From positions 379,501 through 443,500 of the forward strand of contig CP114496.1 of the NCBI GenBank assembly GCA_027186245.1: a DNA stretch of 64,000 nt. Direction: 5' to 3'. Positions 41,180-54,007 of this stretch are shown in pieces. Position 1 is the first letter of the stretch; every line of letters starts with the position of its first letter. The translations under genes and the position numbers were made by a program. This DNA is from Coriaria nepalensis. Taxonomy: Eukaryota; Streptophyta; Magnoliopsida; Cucurbitales; Coriariaceae. The notes below the pieces were generated by a model. That model was not told the DNA's origin, searched no databases, and saw only the letters and a program-made list of their open reading frames with translations.

Positions 41180-41845
41180 ATGAAACCTCTCGAAAGAAGC
41201 AAATATCTGAAAGAGATGAATAATGATAAGTTACCTTTCGAAGGAAAGGTCGAGGCCCAATGAAGAAAAGATCATGATAAGTTACTTTTCAAAGGAAGGG
41301 TCGAGGCCTAATGAAAAGATGATTATTTAAAGTTATGCTAAAACCTCTCAAAAGAAGGTCTACGGCCCAATGAAGAGGGGATCATGATAAGTTATGCAGA
41401 GAAACAATAAGAAAAAGCAAGTACAAACCTCACCTACAACTTGGATATTATTTTTGAAACGTGATGAGTTGTTTATAATGATTGCATAGTCGTTCATATT
41501 ATTAATTGATTTGTATTTATGAAATGATTGACTGTTATCAGTGCTATAATTATTATACTTGTTATTTTTAGAAAATTATTGAACAACATATGCACTCATG
41601 AACATCATTAAAAGTTTATCTCATATTTATTATTAAGAAATGAAGAGGCATATGAAGATATAAAGAAATAAGATAGAATAGTAAAGTGTCATATCAACTT
41701 CTCGAAGGAAGAGCCAATGCCAAATGAAGAGATGATTATATAACGACCTCTCGAAGAAAGGGTCGAGGCCTAATGAAAAGAGGATTATGTAATGATCTCT
41801 CGAAAGAAGGGTCAAGACCCAATAAAGAGAGGATTATGTAAAGCG
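41180..41845. repeat. Interrupted array of an about 50-bp unit
   Basis: The core CCTCTCGAAAGAAGG is followed by GTCGAGGCCCAATGAAGAG and then GATCATGATAAGTTA or GATTATGTAA. It recurs near 41185, 41240, 41290, 41345, 41700, 41752 and 41798. The units are diverged and the array is broken in the middle. Together with the two neighbouring arrays it makes 40.1-42 kb a repeat-dense block, probably derived from one long LTR or satellite-bearing element. Confidence 0.55.
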
Positions 41846-43862
41846 CTCAACTTGTACGTACATAGAGCTCATTAAAATAAAAGTAAGAAAGTATAAAAAA
41901 TAGTAAGATAGAAGCATGTAAATACCTTTACGAAGAAAATGGGTTTTAAGATTTTTATATCTTACATGTCTCATACATTATATGGATTTGTAACAGTTTT
42001 GTGAGTTATGTTTGTACTTGCTGAGTGATAGCTCACGTCTTACGTTCAATGTTGTAAGTATTGAGGGTAAGCAACCAATCTAGTTACCCTGACAAGATTG
42101 CCGAGAGAATGCAATGATTGCGGAGGAGGTAGTGGTACCGAAACTATAGCTACGCTATAAACTTCCGCTTTAATATTGTAAACAATAATAGTTATAAATA
42201 TTATAGTGCATCGTGAATGCTCAACTAATGTTTGGCGAATCTTATCATAAATAGTTTGAGATCTCATAATCGACACGTGCACATTTAATAGTAGCACTAT
42301 AACATATCTTTTTTTATATGATAGATATTGCTGCTAATCAAGAAACTTTTTTAATCAAGTTTTAAAAAGTTTAGTTGAAACTGAGTCCTTAGTGGAAAAC
42401 AAAAAAAAAATTACTTTGATTATACGAGGAAAAGCTTAGGAAAGTAAATATCTGAATAGCGTGGATCGCTATATATATGATGAAGTGGTAAGTTGAATTT
42501 TATCATAATTATAAATATCACTTTCATATATCATATTATTTATTACATAAAAATAATATTTATAATTCTGATATATCATTTAGTCATAAACTCACAAGAA
42601 TATAAAAAGAGTTTACCACTCACATCTGATGATGATTATGAACTTTCTGCATCCGAAGAAGAGCAACATGACTTATAGAAAATATGACAAGAAAAGTTCG
42701 ACTTGAAGCCACTTGTCGTGTTAATAAGCGACAAAGAGTTAAAAATGAGATAAAAGAAAGATATGATTGCTATCAATGTCGTTGTTCAGGTACAACAAGT
42801 TGTCTTAGAAGATGACTATGATATCTTTCTTCACTCCGATTAAATAAAGACGAGATATAATTCTTGATGGTAAAAACATTTGCAAAGATATAATGATTGA
42901 AAAATCCTCTATTCCAACTCGAGGTATTGACCTCCTAAAGAATGTAGCAGTTAAGTTATCTCATGAAAGAATGTATAGTTTAGTGTGGCCCAATGGAATG
43001 AGGAAGTCTAAATTATTTTCTTTCTCGGAGGAACATCCTTGACATGCTTTTGAGTGAACACGAAGTGCTTTTGAGGACAATATTTCTTTTACAGAGGACA
43101 ACAATATTAGGCAAGGATAACTAATATGTCTTTTCATTATGTATGTTCAATTTTAAAAGATAACTAATAGGCAAGGATAACCGGATTTGAAGAAAGTTGA
43201 AAATCTTTCAAAGCCTCACATATCATTAGGTAAAATGAGGCGACTTAGCAACCATTTGCCATTAAATAATCACAAATATACATTGTCATGGGAAACATAG
43301 GATTTGGGTTGTAGTGGGCGTGGAGACGGTGACCGTTGTGTTGTGGTGGTGATATTTGAATTGGGTGAAAATGGAGAAAAAAGAAGTTTAAGAGTTAAAA
43401 AATAAAATAATATATGAAATGAAGAGGGGTTACAAATTTAAGAAAATGGCAAGGTGGGTGTTGTTTGCTACTGGTACCAGTCAAAGGACAATGTGTTAAA
43501 AGCATGTTTCATATCTAAGAATTTCTTAATGTATTCTTCTTAACTGTCACATGACACCCACTTATCCTAATTTCGCCTTTAGTCCTAAGTCCACAAACCT
43601 CCGAAACACAACCCAAATGCAAATCATTGAAGACCAAAAACGACATACAAAACATCGATACGAACCATGGAGATGACAACTAAGCTCACAGACATGTTCC
43701 TCATGCAACACTTACTTCCCCATGAATCCAACAAGTGTCATCTCCCTCCACGTGTCCCCTCTCCCCCTTCCCATAAAACCAACACACCACAAATCTTACT
43801 ACAACTCTCTATATCCCCAATCTATCACTTTCTCTTTCTTTATCCACGAAAGCCCACCTCCC
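41846..43862. other. Repeat-derived spacer and oleosin upstream region
   Basis: The phrase 'GTACTTGCTGAGTGATAGCTCACG' near 42015 and the text after it look like the end of a gypsy-type LTR, but no boundary is clear. About 42570-43250 has broken open frames that I could not assign. From about 43500 the sequence is the probable oleosin promoter. Confidence 0.3.
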
Positions 43863-44504
43863 ATGGCGGATCAGTCCCACCGTGACCGTGACCGTGACCA
43901 ACAAATCAACGTCCACCACCAGCAACAGGACCAATATGGCCAACAGCACCAATCACCATCTGACACGTTCAAGTCCATGTTCTCTCAAGAAGGTCGAAAG
44001 GGTCCTTCTAGCTCCAAAATTCTAGCTATTGCGGCTGTTCTTCCGTTTGGTGGATTCCTTTTACTCCTGTCGGGTATCACGCTCACAGTAACTATAACCG
44101 GCCTGGCTGTTTTGAGTCCGGCTTTCGCGTTGTTCAGCCCGGTTTTGATCCCTGCCGCTATGGTTATTGGGCTGGCCGTAGCCGGCTTTTTATCGGCCGG
44201 TGCATTTGGTATAACCGCACTCTCTTCCTTGTCTTGGATGGCGAACAATTTAAGACGGATCGGAGCTAAGGTGCCGGAGCAATTGGAACAAGCAAAACGA
44301 CGCATGCAAGACACGGCGGGTTATTTGGACCAGAAGAGTAAGGAAACAGCACAGGCTATAGAGAGCAATGCGCAGGAAGGGGAGACTAAGGGAGAACAGG
44401 AAGGCGGGAAGAAGGTTGAAGGTGGTGGCAGCGGTGGAAAAGCCCAGGAAGGAGGAAAGGGTCGTACTGAAGGTGCTAAGGCCCAGGAAGGTGGTAAATC
44501 TTAG
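43863..44504 (+). CDS. Oleosin
   Basis: Structural protein of seed and pollen oil bodies: its hairpin sits in the triacylglycerol core and keeps droplets from fusing. The product is 213 aa with no intron. Residues 1-52 are polar and Gln/His/Asp-rich. Residues 53-124 form the uninterrupted hydrophobic hairpin. The proline knot P-X5-SP-X3-P is at 86-97 ([12 protein letters not shown]). Residues 125-165 are amphipathic and charged ([14 protein letters not shown]). The tail, from 170, is Gly/Glu/Lys-rich with repeated AQEGGK-like units. An ATG further upstream in the same frame was rejected because MADQ... is the usual oleosin start and follows a good context (CCCATGGCG). At about 22 kDa it is at the large end of the family. 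Confidence 0.94.
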   Translation: MADQSHRDRDRDQQINVHHQQQDQYGQQHQSPSDTFKSMFSQEGRKGPSSSKILAIAAVLPFGGFLLLLSGITLTVTITGLAVLSPAFALFSPVLIPAAMVIGLAVAGFLSAGAFGITALSSLSWMANNLRRIGAKVPEQLEQAKRRMQDTAGYLDQKSKETAQAIESNAQEGETKGEQEGGKKVEGGGSGGKAQEGGKGRTEGAKAQEGGKS

Positions 44505-45029
44505 GCGTTTGTTTTGTGTGATGAGATGGAATGCGGTCTGGTCTATTATTAACTAACTTGTAGTAGTGAAAATATTGTCTTGTAATCTCCTTCTGAGTCT
44601 TTTTTTCAAATAAATTCTCTTGTAAATAGTTTTTTTTCTATATTCATGTAAATGATGCTTTAAATTTGTTGTACCTGTTATTCAAGAAAGGTTATAGTTC
44701 ATACATATTGCCCAAAAGGCTTTTACTTCTTTTTTTTTTTTTTTCTTTTTTGGTCTTATTTTCAGAGCTTGGCTTAGAATATCTGAACTCCGACAGTTCA
44801 ATTAACTTAAGTGAGCAGAGGACACCAACCGTGTAAGTTTGTGTTTAAGGGGTAGACACTCAATATGACAGACAGTATAGTCTCGCCGAAATGTCGATAA
44901 AGACCCATGAGGAAGAAGAAATTGAAAGCACATAGATATCATATGAAACTGGAGCACAAAAGTGAGATATAACCTTATTATGCTTTTACCATTTTTTCTA
45001 CAAACGAATAGATGAATAAATTTGAAAAC
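44505..45029. other. Spacer between converging oleosin and TAR2-like genes
   Basis: Holds the two 3' ends. A TTTTTCTT run is at 44728-44752. Nothing else seen. Confidence 0.5.
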
Positions 45030-48000
45030 CTATTCGGATATTCTTAACCGTTTGATCTTCGCTAACCTCTTCAGAAACAAATCGAACGTCTCCTCTCGGT
45101 CCAGCATGCTGACCCGAATAAACTTCGGACTTACACCAAAGTGCTTCCCGCCCCTTGTTAGAATCCTATGTCCCTGGAGGAAGCTTTCACAATCTTCTAC
45201 ATCTCCTTCACACCTCAACCATGCAAAAGCTACAAGAAAAAACCGAAGATTAATCTTTTTACGCCCGCCAAAACATAAGAGGTTGATAGTTGATATGCTC
45301 ATAAGTGTTTGTTTTTACCGGGCCGAGGCTCAAATATGCGGCCAAGAAAGTTGCAAGACGTGGGAGAGAACTCGGGTAAACTGACCATTCCGCTTGATTT
45401 AACTGCCTCTTGAAGCCGGGCCCACCTTTCTGCCATGAGTTTATGACTCAACTCGAAGAAACATTCTTCTTCCCTGTAATGCTCTAAACCGTTTTTCTTC
45501 CGTTCGCAGCTCTTGGATACTACCCGCAAAATCTTTGCAGCTCGGAGCTGTGAATCTTTGGACACACCTATTGTGTTGAGCTCTATGAATTTCGTCATTT
45601 TCTTCGCTACTTCCGGATCTTTAACAAGTGCCCATCTGAAATAAAGAAAGCACTAGTCTTAAAGGGTACATTTTGAGTTGCAGTTTGAAACGACAGTTAA
45701 GGAATAGGTGCATTTGGAAGAGCTTATTTGCAATTGAAACGCCATTTGGCTAATAAGTACATCCATTTGGAAGAGCTTATTTGCATTTGAAATGCCGTTT
45801 GGCTAATAAGTACATCCAAATGACTATCATAAAAAGTTTTACTTTTTGACACACGCTTATTAAAAACTACTTTAATTTTCTAGTTTAATCTAACTGCTGT
45901 CTCACTGCAACAACGTTCTAATAAGCTCTTCCAAATTCAAAACCGTAAACATAATGCAATCTTAGCACAAGGAAAAATAATAAATAAATAATGGAAACAT
46001 TATGACTGACCCAATGCGCATCCCGGCATGGCCAATGCTCTTTGAAAGAGTGAAGAGGGTAAGATCATTACTGGCGGGAGAACAGATGGCAGTATATTGT
46101 GGCCAATAGTAAGCGAGGTCGTGGACCAACATTCCGCCTGTTCTGTTGACCATGGAATACCTTGCAAAGCCATCCGGGTTGTTTGGGGATGTGACTAACT
46201 CGATATAAGGCTCATCTTTCTCGAATATTGTTGCATCACCAGCCCATTTGAAGAGGCCCGATTTTAGGCAGTCTGTCATAGATGGGTAGGACTGCAATGT
46301 GCAAAGTAATTTAAAACAAATGGTAAAATGCTATAACCATTTTTTGCCAATAATACCCGAATAGGATAATCCGAAAGTATCCCTATTGTATATACCCAAA
46401 TTTAGAATTAGTTACTGTTTTTTAATTGTCTTTGATTAATAAAACATGCACCCACAATTCTTAAAGAAAGAGAGCATATGGCACAACTATAAAGTGGTAA
46501 AAAGATGTTTCTGAAAAAGCCACAGAAAGTAGCTTTTGAAACATAATGAAATAAATAATAATGTAACAAGACATGAAAGTACAAAGGGTTTTTGCTAAAC
46601 ACAACTAGGAATACAAACCGCGAAGACAAATCGAAAAACAGAGACAATCAACTTATTTAAAAAAAAAAAACTCTTAATGAAAGAATGTCCAAAATGAATT
46701 TCTAAGAATATATTCTTCTGAGGAGGGGGGGGGGGGGGGGGGGCGGGGGGAGGTTTGAATGATTTCTGATTAAAAAGCCAAAGTATGATGAATCAGAAGA
46801 GAAGTAAAACCAAAATTGAATAAATATCTTTATAAAAGCATGCCCACCATGTTAGTGGTTATGGTAAACAAATATAAAACCAAACAAACTAAACCACAAA
46901 GAGTATTAAGTAATGCATTTTGACTTTTTACTTGGAATCACTACTAAGCAAAGTGGTCGATTCCAATTAGATATCAAACCAACAAGAACTAGTAGTGAAG
47001 TAAAAAATTAAAAAAAAACCAAAACTTCAAAAGATTTAAATCCCACTCACCGAATAATATGGGGCGGCAGATACAACACTTATTGGTTGAGAAGAATCTT
47101 GTGGAGAGAGAGCATATAGAGCTGCTAAAAAAAGTTGAGATGAACCGGTCCCCACCACAATGTGATGGCCCTCAGTAATTGCATTTCCAACCACGTTGTG
47201 TAAGCGGATCACTTCTTTAGAAAACTCGGGTTCTAAGAACCAACAAAGGTTTTTTACATCAGAAAAGTAACTTATAGATTGCCAGCCTGGGATTACCACT
47301 TTGGTTTTCTCACCCATTTGTTTCCAATACGCTTCATACATTGTTGGATCACCGCTGCATTTGTTAATTAAATGTTTAAACATAAATATTTAAAGACACT
47401 TCATAACCATCATGTCATTATGAGACACCGTCGTATGATGTAACAGGTCGATGAGAGTTCATCAACTTAACTTTGAAATTCAATAGGGCCCACTTTGAAT
47501 TAGCTCTCTTTGACTTGTTACACCATGTTAATATAGTTGCCACAAGTATGAAATCTATTACATTAGACCCTCTTTCCACTAATGAGAAAAAGAAATATAA
47601 GCAAAAAAGAAGAAGAATCTTTCAATATTTGGGATTCTTAAATTGTAAGGGACGGAAAGATAGTTCAAGTGGTGGGGTCTAGGAAGTGAGTTTCTATTCA
47701 ACGAGGAAATCAAGGGTGGATATGCAAGTAATACATCAAATCAACAAGTTGTGAACTAATAATCGAAAAAAGGAAGAAGAGTCTAGAAATGAGTTGTATC
47801 TCTTGCATAGGACCCACATCAATAGAAGAGGTATCCCAACAACCCCATCTTTGCAATAGAACTAAAAGGAAAAGCGAAAAGGAGGGAGGGGGAGGTGTCT
47901 TCTCAAAGGCTGATTTTTCAGTTTGGGAGGCACAAAAAGTTAGGAGAGTATCTTGGACTTTAAACAGCTCATCAGTGCACTTATGTCCCTCATAACTCCT

Positions 48001-49608
48001 CTAAGGCCCAAAAAAGAAAAGGAAAATAAAAAAGAAAAGAAAAGAGAAGAGAGAAGAATAAAAGTGGGATCTCCATAAACCCACATGGTACCCCACAAAA
48101 CAATGCATCTACTTCTAAGAATTCTGTATCGTATAGGTTCATTGTGCTAACATTGTACCTATTTTATGGCTCCAACTTGCTATTATAAACAGTGGTCTCA
48201 ATTTTCGAGTGGTCAAAATGAGAATGGTGCACTTGGGAATCTATTAATGGCAATAAAGCAATAGACACTCTCCACTTATGAAACGGTATCTTTTGACAAT
48301 TTTTCTTATTAGTACCTACCTGACATATATCATGTGATACAACACGAACATTGGGTTTAGACTTGTCGAAAAAATGCGGATGTGTTACTTGTTGGATGAA
48401 GTTTTCTACAGTTTCTACTCCATGAGTATTAGATTTTAGAACACCTCTTCCGGTAATAATATAAGCCAGTTTTGGCGGGCCCCAAAATGGGATAAATGGG
48501 AACCTTAACAAGCATCTAGTGCTTGGTAAACAAGATAATGAGAGTAAACCATTCATCTAGTAACACATAAATGTTGCAACCCTTGTTCCCAAAATCACTT
48601 AAACATGATCAGAAACACAAGTATTAATGTGGTTCAGCAATTGCCTAGGAGAAGAGGAACTCAAATTTCACTATCAAGGAAATTTACAGAGGAGGAGATT
48701 ACAAACTCACTCAACTCTCAGATGGTGAGCATGCAAGTAACTAGTGGAGATGTATGCTAAAGTTTCTGAATTTGAGGGCTGGAAGTAGACATGCTCTATG
48801 AATAGTGGTTGCAAATCTTGACCATGGGTATGAACATATCTAGTAGCAACTTACCATGGAAAATATAAACATAATTACAGAAAGGTCCCATCTTTTGTCT
48901 AGCAGCTCTAGCCAAGAGACTAGACGAGAAAGTATGGTAGAGACCAACAATGCACATGAGAGAATCTCTCAAGCAAGGAAAACTAAATGGGTAACAGAAA
49001 AGGGATAATTTAATTAACTTTTTGTTTAGCAATCTTGATGGCTTTGACTTTAATTTCTTAGAGCATATAGGATCTCTCTAGTAAAATAATCACCCACCCA
49101 AATTTTAACAACCATTCCCTTCAATTGTGGTCACACTGTCATTACTACTACTATAACTAGAAAAAGATCCTAAATTTGAGCTTAAAGCCAGTTACCTGAT
49201 GGGAGCAAACAACTTCTAAATGCGGCTTTGAATGATGTATCTTAAATTTCATTGGAGTATATTCATATTGTCAAAAATATCGACTAAGGCCTTCTAAAGT
49301 GCCAAAACAAAAAAAAACAAAAACAAAAAAAAAAGAGGAGAGAGAGAAGAAGAGTATTGCACTTACTGGTCAAGATTGATGACTCTTTCGTCCCCATCTG
49401 GATCATCTGAATGAGAAGACAAAGAAGTAGAAAATATCACCTCCATGGAAGAAGTATCTTTTTTTTGGTTCTTCCTCATGGAGGAGAAGAAACCATGAAG
49501 TCCATTTCTTTCACTTTCATACACAACCCTCAAAATCAAACTCAGATTCAAAGCCAGAGACAACACGAACAAGTGCCTCCATGAAAAGGCACTCTGAATC
49601 TTAACCAT
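45030..49608 (-). CDS. TAR2: Tryptophan aminotransferase-related protein, TAR2-like
   Basis: PLP enzyme that converts tryptophan to indole-3-pyruvate, the first step of the main auxin pathway (YUCCA enzymes follow). Five exons: 49608-49367, 47354-47051, 46291-46011, 45635-45319 and 45229-45030, joining in frame to 447 aa. Residues about 7-27 are a hydrophobic N-terminal anchor (FSWRHLFVLSLALNLSLIL), typical of TAR2 and absent from TAA1. The alliinase/TAA domain starts at INLDHGDPTMYEAYW. It contains VIPGWQSISYFSD, VVGTGSSQLF, TSPNNPDGF, HDLAYYWPQY and FTLSKSIGHAGMRIGW, with the PLP lysine at about residue 266. It ends with ALNTIGVSKDSQLRAAK-type and FEPRPAFAW segments. Intron 1 is about 2 kb, and intron 3 holds a MITE-like repeat. 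The start was chosen by alignment to the TAR2 N-terminus. Confidence 0.93.
45707..45945. mobile_element. MITE-like inverted-repeat element in TAR2 intron 3
   Basis: A perfect 16-bp inverted repeat, TTTGGAAGAGCTTATT at 45713-45728 and its complement at 45920-45935, marks the two ends. The left end is tandemly duplicated: 45711-45763 and 45764-45816 are near-identical 53-bp copies. The outer ends are GGTGCATT and, reversed, GGTTTTGAATT. No clear target duplication was found. Confidence 0.55.
46727..46743. repeat. Poly-G run in TAR2 intron 2
   Basis: An almost pure G tract of about 17 bases lies inside the intron between exons 2 and 3, with a few more Gs after one C. A similar G tract is at about 50086-50100. 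Lengths in such runs are prone to sequencing error. Confidence 0.7.
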
Positions 49609-52600
49609 CATCACTAATAAATTAAAAACAGAGAAGGAAAAAAAAAAAACAGAGCCTTCAAACCCAAAAAGGTCTGGCAAAATGAAAACCCAAAAAGGTC
49701 AAAAAAGCTATAAAAAAAAAAACCAAAAAACAAAACAAAACAAAGACGGTACTCTGCTTCTTCTTCCTCTAAGCTTTTCCTAGTGAAAATTTGAAGAAGA
49801 AAACAAGAAAGTATTTTAAGTTTTCCATGAAAGGTGGAGGATTTTTACTACATGCAGGAAACAAAAATACTGGACTTCGAGAAGAACTTCAGAGTTTCCC
49901 AGGAGAAAAGGTTTAAAATATGATTGATTTTTTTATCCCAAAACTTTCGGGATAAAGAAAAACAATGTTCAGCTTAGTTTTCAAAAACACCGAGCTCTGT
50001 TTGGAGACTAAGAAAATGTATTTTCTGAGAGAGAGAGTGAAAATTTACAGAAGACCAGTAGTGAAGAAGATGATGGAGGGGTGTGGGGGGGGGGGGGGGG
50101 TGCACGGTTGAGAAAACTGTCCCGACAAGAAATTATCTCAGGAATCAAGAAAAATCCCACCACGATTTTCAGGGAAAAGAAATTAAAGATCTCGAAAATC
50201 AATACACACATCCAACTAAGCATATAGATTCGCTGCTCCATTCTTCACATATCAATATATATAGACACGCATATGAGTGAGCTGAAAAGGTTACTGAGCA
50301 CATATGCTTAATTAATTAATTAATTAATTAATTTAATAAGCACAACAAATCATCATTTGTGGTTTTATTTTTTCTTCATTTTTAGAGATATTTAATTAAT
50401 TTAAAATATTTTTAAGTTTTTTTTTTCAAATTTTTGTAAGCCCTAAACCAAAAAATATATTTTAATCTCTTAATTAAACATATCTAAACAAATATTCATA
50501 AAATTTTCTAAATATAATTTATTCACAATTTTTCTATGAATTGACAGAAGTTCTTGTTTATAAACTTTTTTTTTTTTTAATGAAAACTTATTAAAATGAA
50601 AACTTATGAATTCAGAATTTTTTTTTTTTTTTGGGCATGTCTTTATTATTAGTTTGAGAAAGAGGTGAGATGAACAATTATATTATGTTTCATCATGTCA
50701 ACATGACAAATGGGGGCTTTTATGAGAAGTTGACCAAGACACATTGCTTGACCTAATTTCTCCACCTAATCATTGAGAAACATATTTGACTTAGAGATTA
50801 GAGTTTGATGAGATGATGCCACAACAAAAACATGTTTGTTTGTTTGTAATTGTAGGTTTTTTTGGAGTTTAGTGGTCTTCCAGAAACAAAGAATTAAACC
50901 ACGTCATCAAAACACTTGGCAATTTTTCTTTGAATCAATTTGATATTCTAATAACAATCATTGAAATACACTACTTTTGACCCATTTTTACTTTGATCTA
51001 AGGAAAAAAAAAAAAATCACTTTTCACCAAACACCCTTTTAAATTTCACTTGGAAATGAAAATATCTCAAGCAATGTTCCCAAAAAAAAACAAAAATATT
51101 TCCTTTCCGATCTATTTTTTCAAATTATTATAAAATATTTATAAAAATTTATATGACTTAATTTTTAAAATTAAATAATGCATATATACCCACAAAATTC
51201 ATAAACAAATAATACATAAAAATCATATTTTTAAAGCATGTGACTATAAATTTTTAATACCCATTTTTAAATATTTCCGATATAAATATTTATAATCGTT
51301 TCCGTCATAAAACTCTATTTTTTTTTTTGCAAAAATTGCAAAAATGGTATTTAAATTACTTTGGCCAAATATTCCCTCATTTAACTCTCATCAAATTTGA
51401 TTTACTCATGATCACAATCAATTCTAATCTAACTATAATATATATCAAGTTGTTTTATGGCTACGGAATATATATATATATATAATGTTACAAGTCAAAA
51501 AAATGATGCTGGTTACATAAATGAGATTAGACACTAAATTTATGTTAGATTTTGCTTCTCTTCCTTTCTCGGTGGGAATTTTGGAATGAAATTAAATGAA
51601 AAGGATTGAACATGTAAAATTCCTCCGGACAAATTGGCTTGAACCGTTGGTCGGGTTTAATTTAGGGTCCACAAAATCAGTGCTCTCTGAAAAAAGCAAA
51701 GTTGGGTCTTTAAATGTTAAAGGGACCATTTGATGATATATTTATGTTTTTGAGAGCTCAGTCATACTAATCTCCTCCCTTGTACTAGTATTAAGGAACA
51801 CCCAATTTGTGGGGCCGGACCCCAACTCGATTCAAAGGATCCGAAATTTAATTTCGACCGGGTTTATAATCTATTTGAGTTGATTACGGGTGAAAATATT
51901 CGAAACTCAAACTATTCAGCTAAGAAAAATCCTACCAAAATATTATTTTCCCCTCTCTAAACCATAAACCTATTGTCAAGACAAATCGTTATCGGCAACT
52001 AGTCCCATAGGCCGGCCATACCCATTCATTGGAGCCTCATAACTGGTTAAGAGGTTGGTCCTTTTCACAAGGATTATAATTTTGTGCACAATCATCATAG
52101 TTATATACATTTTGTAGCTTAGCCTTTTTGAAGTTTGAACTTTCTTCCTTTCTTTATACTCAAGTGGGAATATATGAGGTAATTAAGGCCCCCTATCAAG
52201 CTATTAAAGACATGGTCCAATTATCAACAAATTGATTACTCACGGACTTAGATTTTGATAGTGACATTACTGAAATTATAAATTTTTTAAGTATACTCAA
52301 TCTATCGTATTTAGTCATAATTGTGTATGTATATAACTTTATGTGATATGTATATGTGTGTCATGCCAAAATCGAACGTTATGTGCTTGACCCTATAAAT
52401 CAATCCACAAGATCAAGCAATCTTTGAGAGAAAACTCTCCATACTCTTTCTTCAATTATTTATTTTTTGGAATGTGATCTCAATCATTCTGTTAGGCCAT
52501 GTTTTCAAAATGATAGAGTTGACATTCCTCTTTAATAGATATAATCAATTCCTTTATTAATAATATAGTATGGTGACCCTTTTTTATAAAAAAAAATTAA

Positions 52601-54007
52601 AAAAAATCCTCCATACTCTTTTCGAAATCTTGAACTTGAAAACTCTCATACTTCCATTAGACAAGAAGATGACGTCTGAGAAATCACTATTTGAACTCAA
52701 TAAATATAAATCGACATACTAGTCGAACGAAAGAGTATAAGATTATCGATCTGTGATCTATTATGATTAAGATGATAGTTGATCTATTGTGATTTACTCG
52801 ATCGCCTTGCGATTATTATTATTTTTTAATTTACAGTTTTTCATCTGTTCTTGGTTCGTGAGCAAAATAAAAGTAAAAAAAACACAAATATAAAGAAACT
52901 TAGACATATCAAATCAGAGAGTTAGAAATAAGAAAATATTTTGAAATATTTTGAATTAAATCTAAAGATTTTAAGATCTCGAAACAATAATAGAAAAAAA
53001 AAAGAATGAAAAGAAAACGAAAAAGAAATCATAAAAAGAGAACTGAGAAAAAAATATAACATATGGATCACAATAAATCTTATGATCCGCACATGATTTC
53101 ATATACACAGAGGCCTCTCCCTCTAGCCTCTTCTCTCTCTCCAACTAGTTGAGGCTGGGTTAAATCCGTTGGAAAATATTAAAAAATTAGTGAGAAATTG
53201 ATTCTGTAATTCTCGAGTTAATGAGATTTAGTTTGAATTTTTTTTTATATTTCATTTTAATAGATAAATGTAAACCGTTGAAACTACCGATAGAAGTTTC
53301 GTAAGACTTATAACTCTTGAAAGTAATAAATTCTCTCATGAGTTTGTAAATTGATTCTACTCTCGAAAATTTCACACTAAAAATTATCTAATTCTCTTAG
53401 AGTTTCATTTTCTCCTCTAAAGTTGTAGGATTCAGTGCTAGCATTCATATATAAGGAAGTCTGTTGGAATCAGTGGTGGTGCAACCATATAATTCATAAT
53501 CTGTTGTATCCTAGAAAACAGATGTCGTACAACTTTCGACACCGATAAAGGGTAAATATATTTTAAAGAAACTATGAGTATCGACATAATTTAGACTCAT
53601 TAACACCAATTTTATTTGTGATTCCTTTTCATATTACTGTCATTTCTTGACCGTTACACATTCAAAATATTATTTCCATTAACACTTTTATTGGTTTATA
53701 TTATTCTGTTCATGTATTACTAACTTACAGAAGCTGCTCCTCTATTATGCTTTCATCCACTTCTTCCATCTTTCCTATGAATGGAAATCTGATCGACTGA
53801 TTCTGCAATGAATAAAGGTCTGCAACCAATTTGATTTCTTTGTTCCAATCTTGTTTGCTCGGGGCGTGAGTTTGCTTGCGGGTGAAGAAGGTTGTCCATG
53901 ATTCACACCACTAATATTTAGTTTTAATCTGTGCCTGTCTGGCTCATTTCCAGGAAACCATCTAACATATCCATTTACACAAACACAAAACATTTCAAGT
54001 ACATAAC
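49609..54007. other. TAR2 upstream region and AT-rich intergenic sequence
   Basis: The part next to 49609 should be the TAR2 5' leader and promoter. A poly-G run lies at about 50086-50100 and an (AATT)n run at 50306-50332. A TA run is near 51468-51484. The rest is A/T-rich with no recognisable gene. The last few hundred bases are 3' flank of the raffinose synthase pseudogene. Confidence 0.4.

Noticed and set aside
42570..43250. Broken frames between the repeat block and oleosin
   Set aside because: I could not match them to any family; codon pattern is not convincing.
43985..44314. 109-codon minus-strand frame opposite oleosin
   Set aside because: Antisense shadow of the conserved hydrophobic domain.
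48164..48556. 130-codon minus-strand open frame inside TAR2 intron 1, with a 'PPKLAYIITGRGV' segment recalling cupin/11S globulin proteins
   Set aside because: Only that short segment looks familiar, the rest does not follow the fold, and no neighbouring exons were found. A globulin fragment is possible but unsupported.
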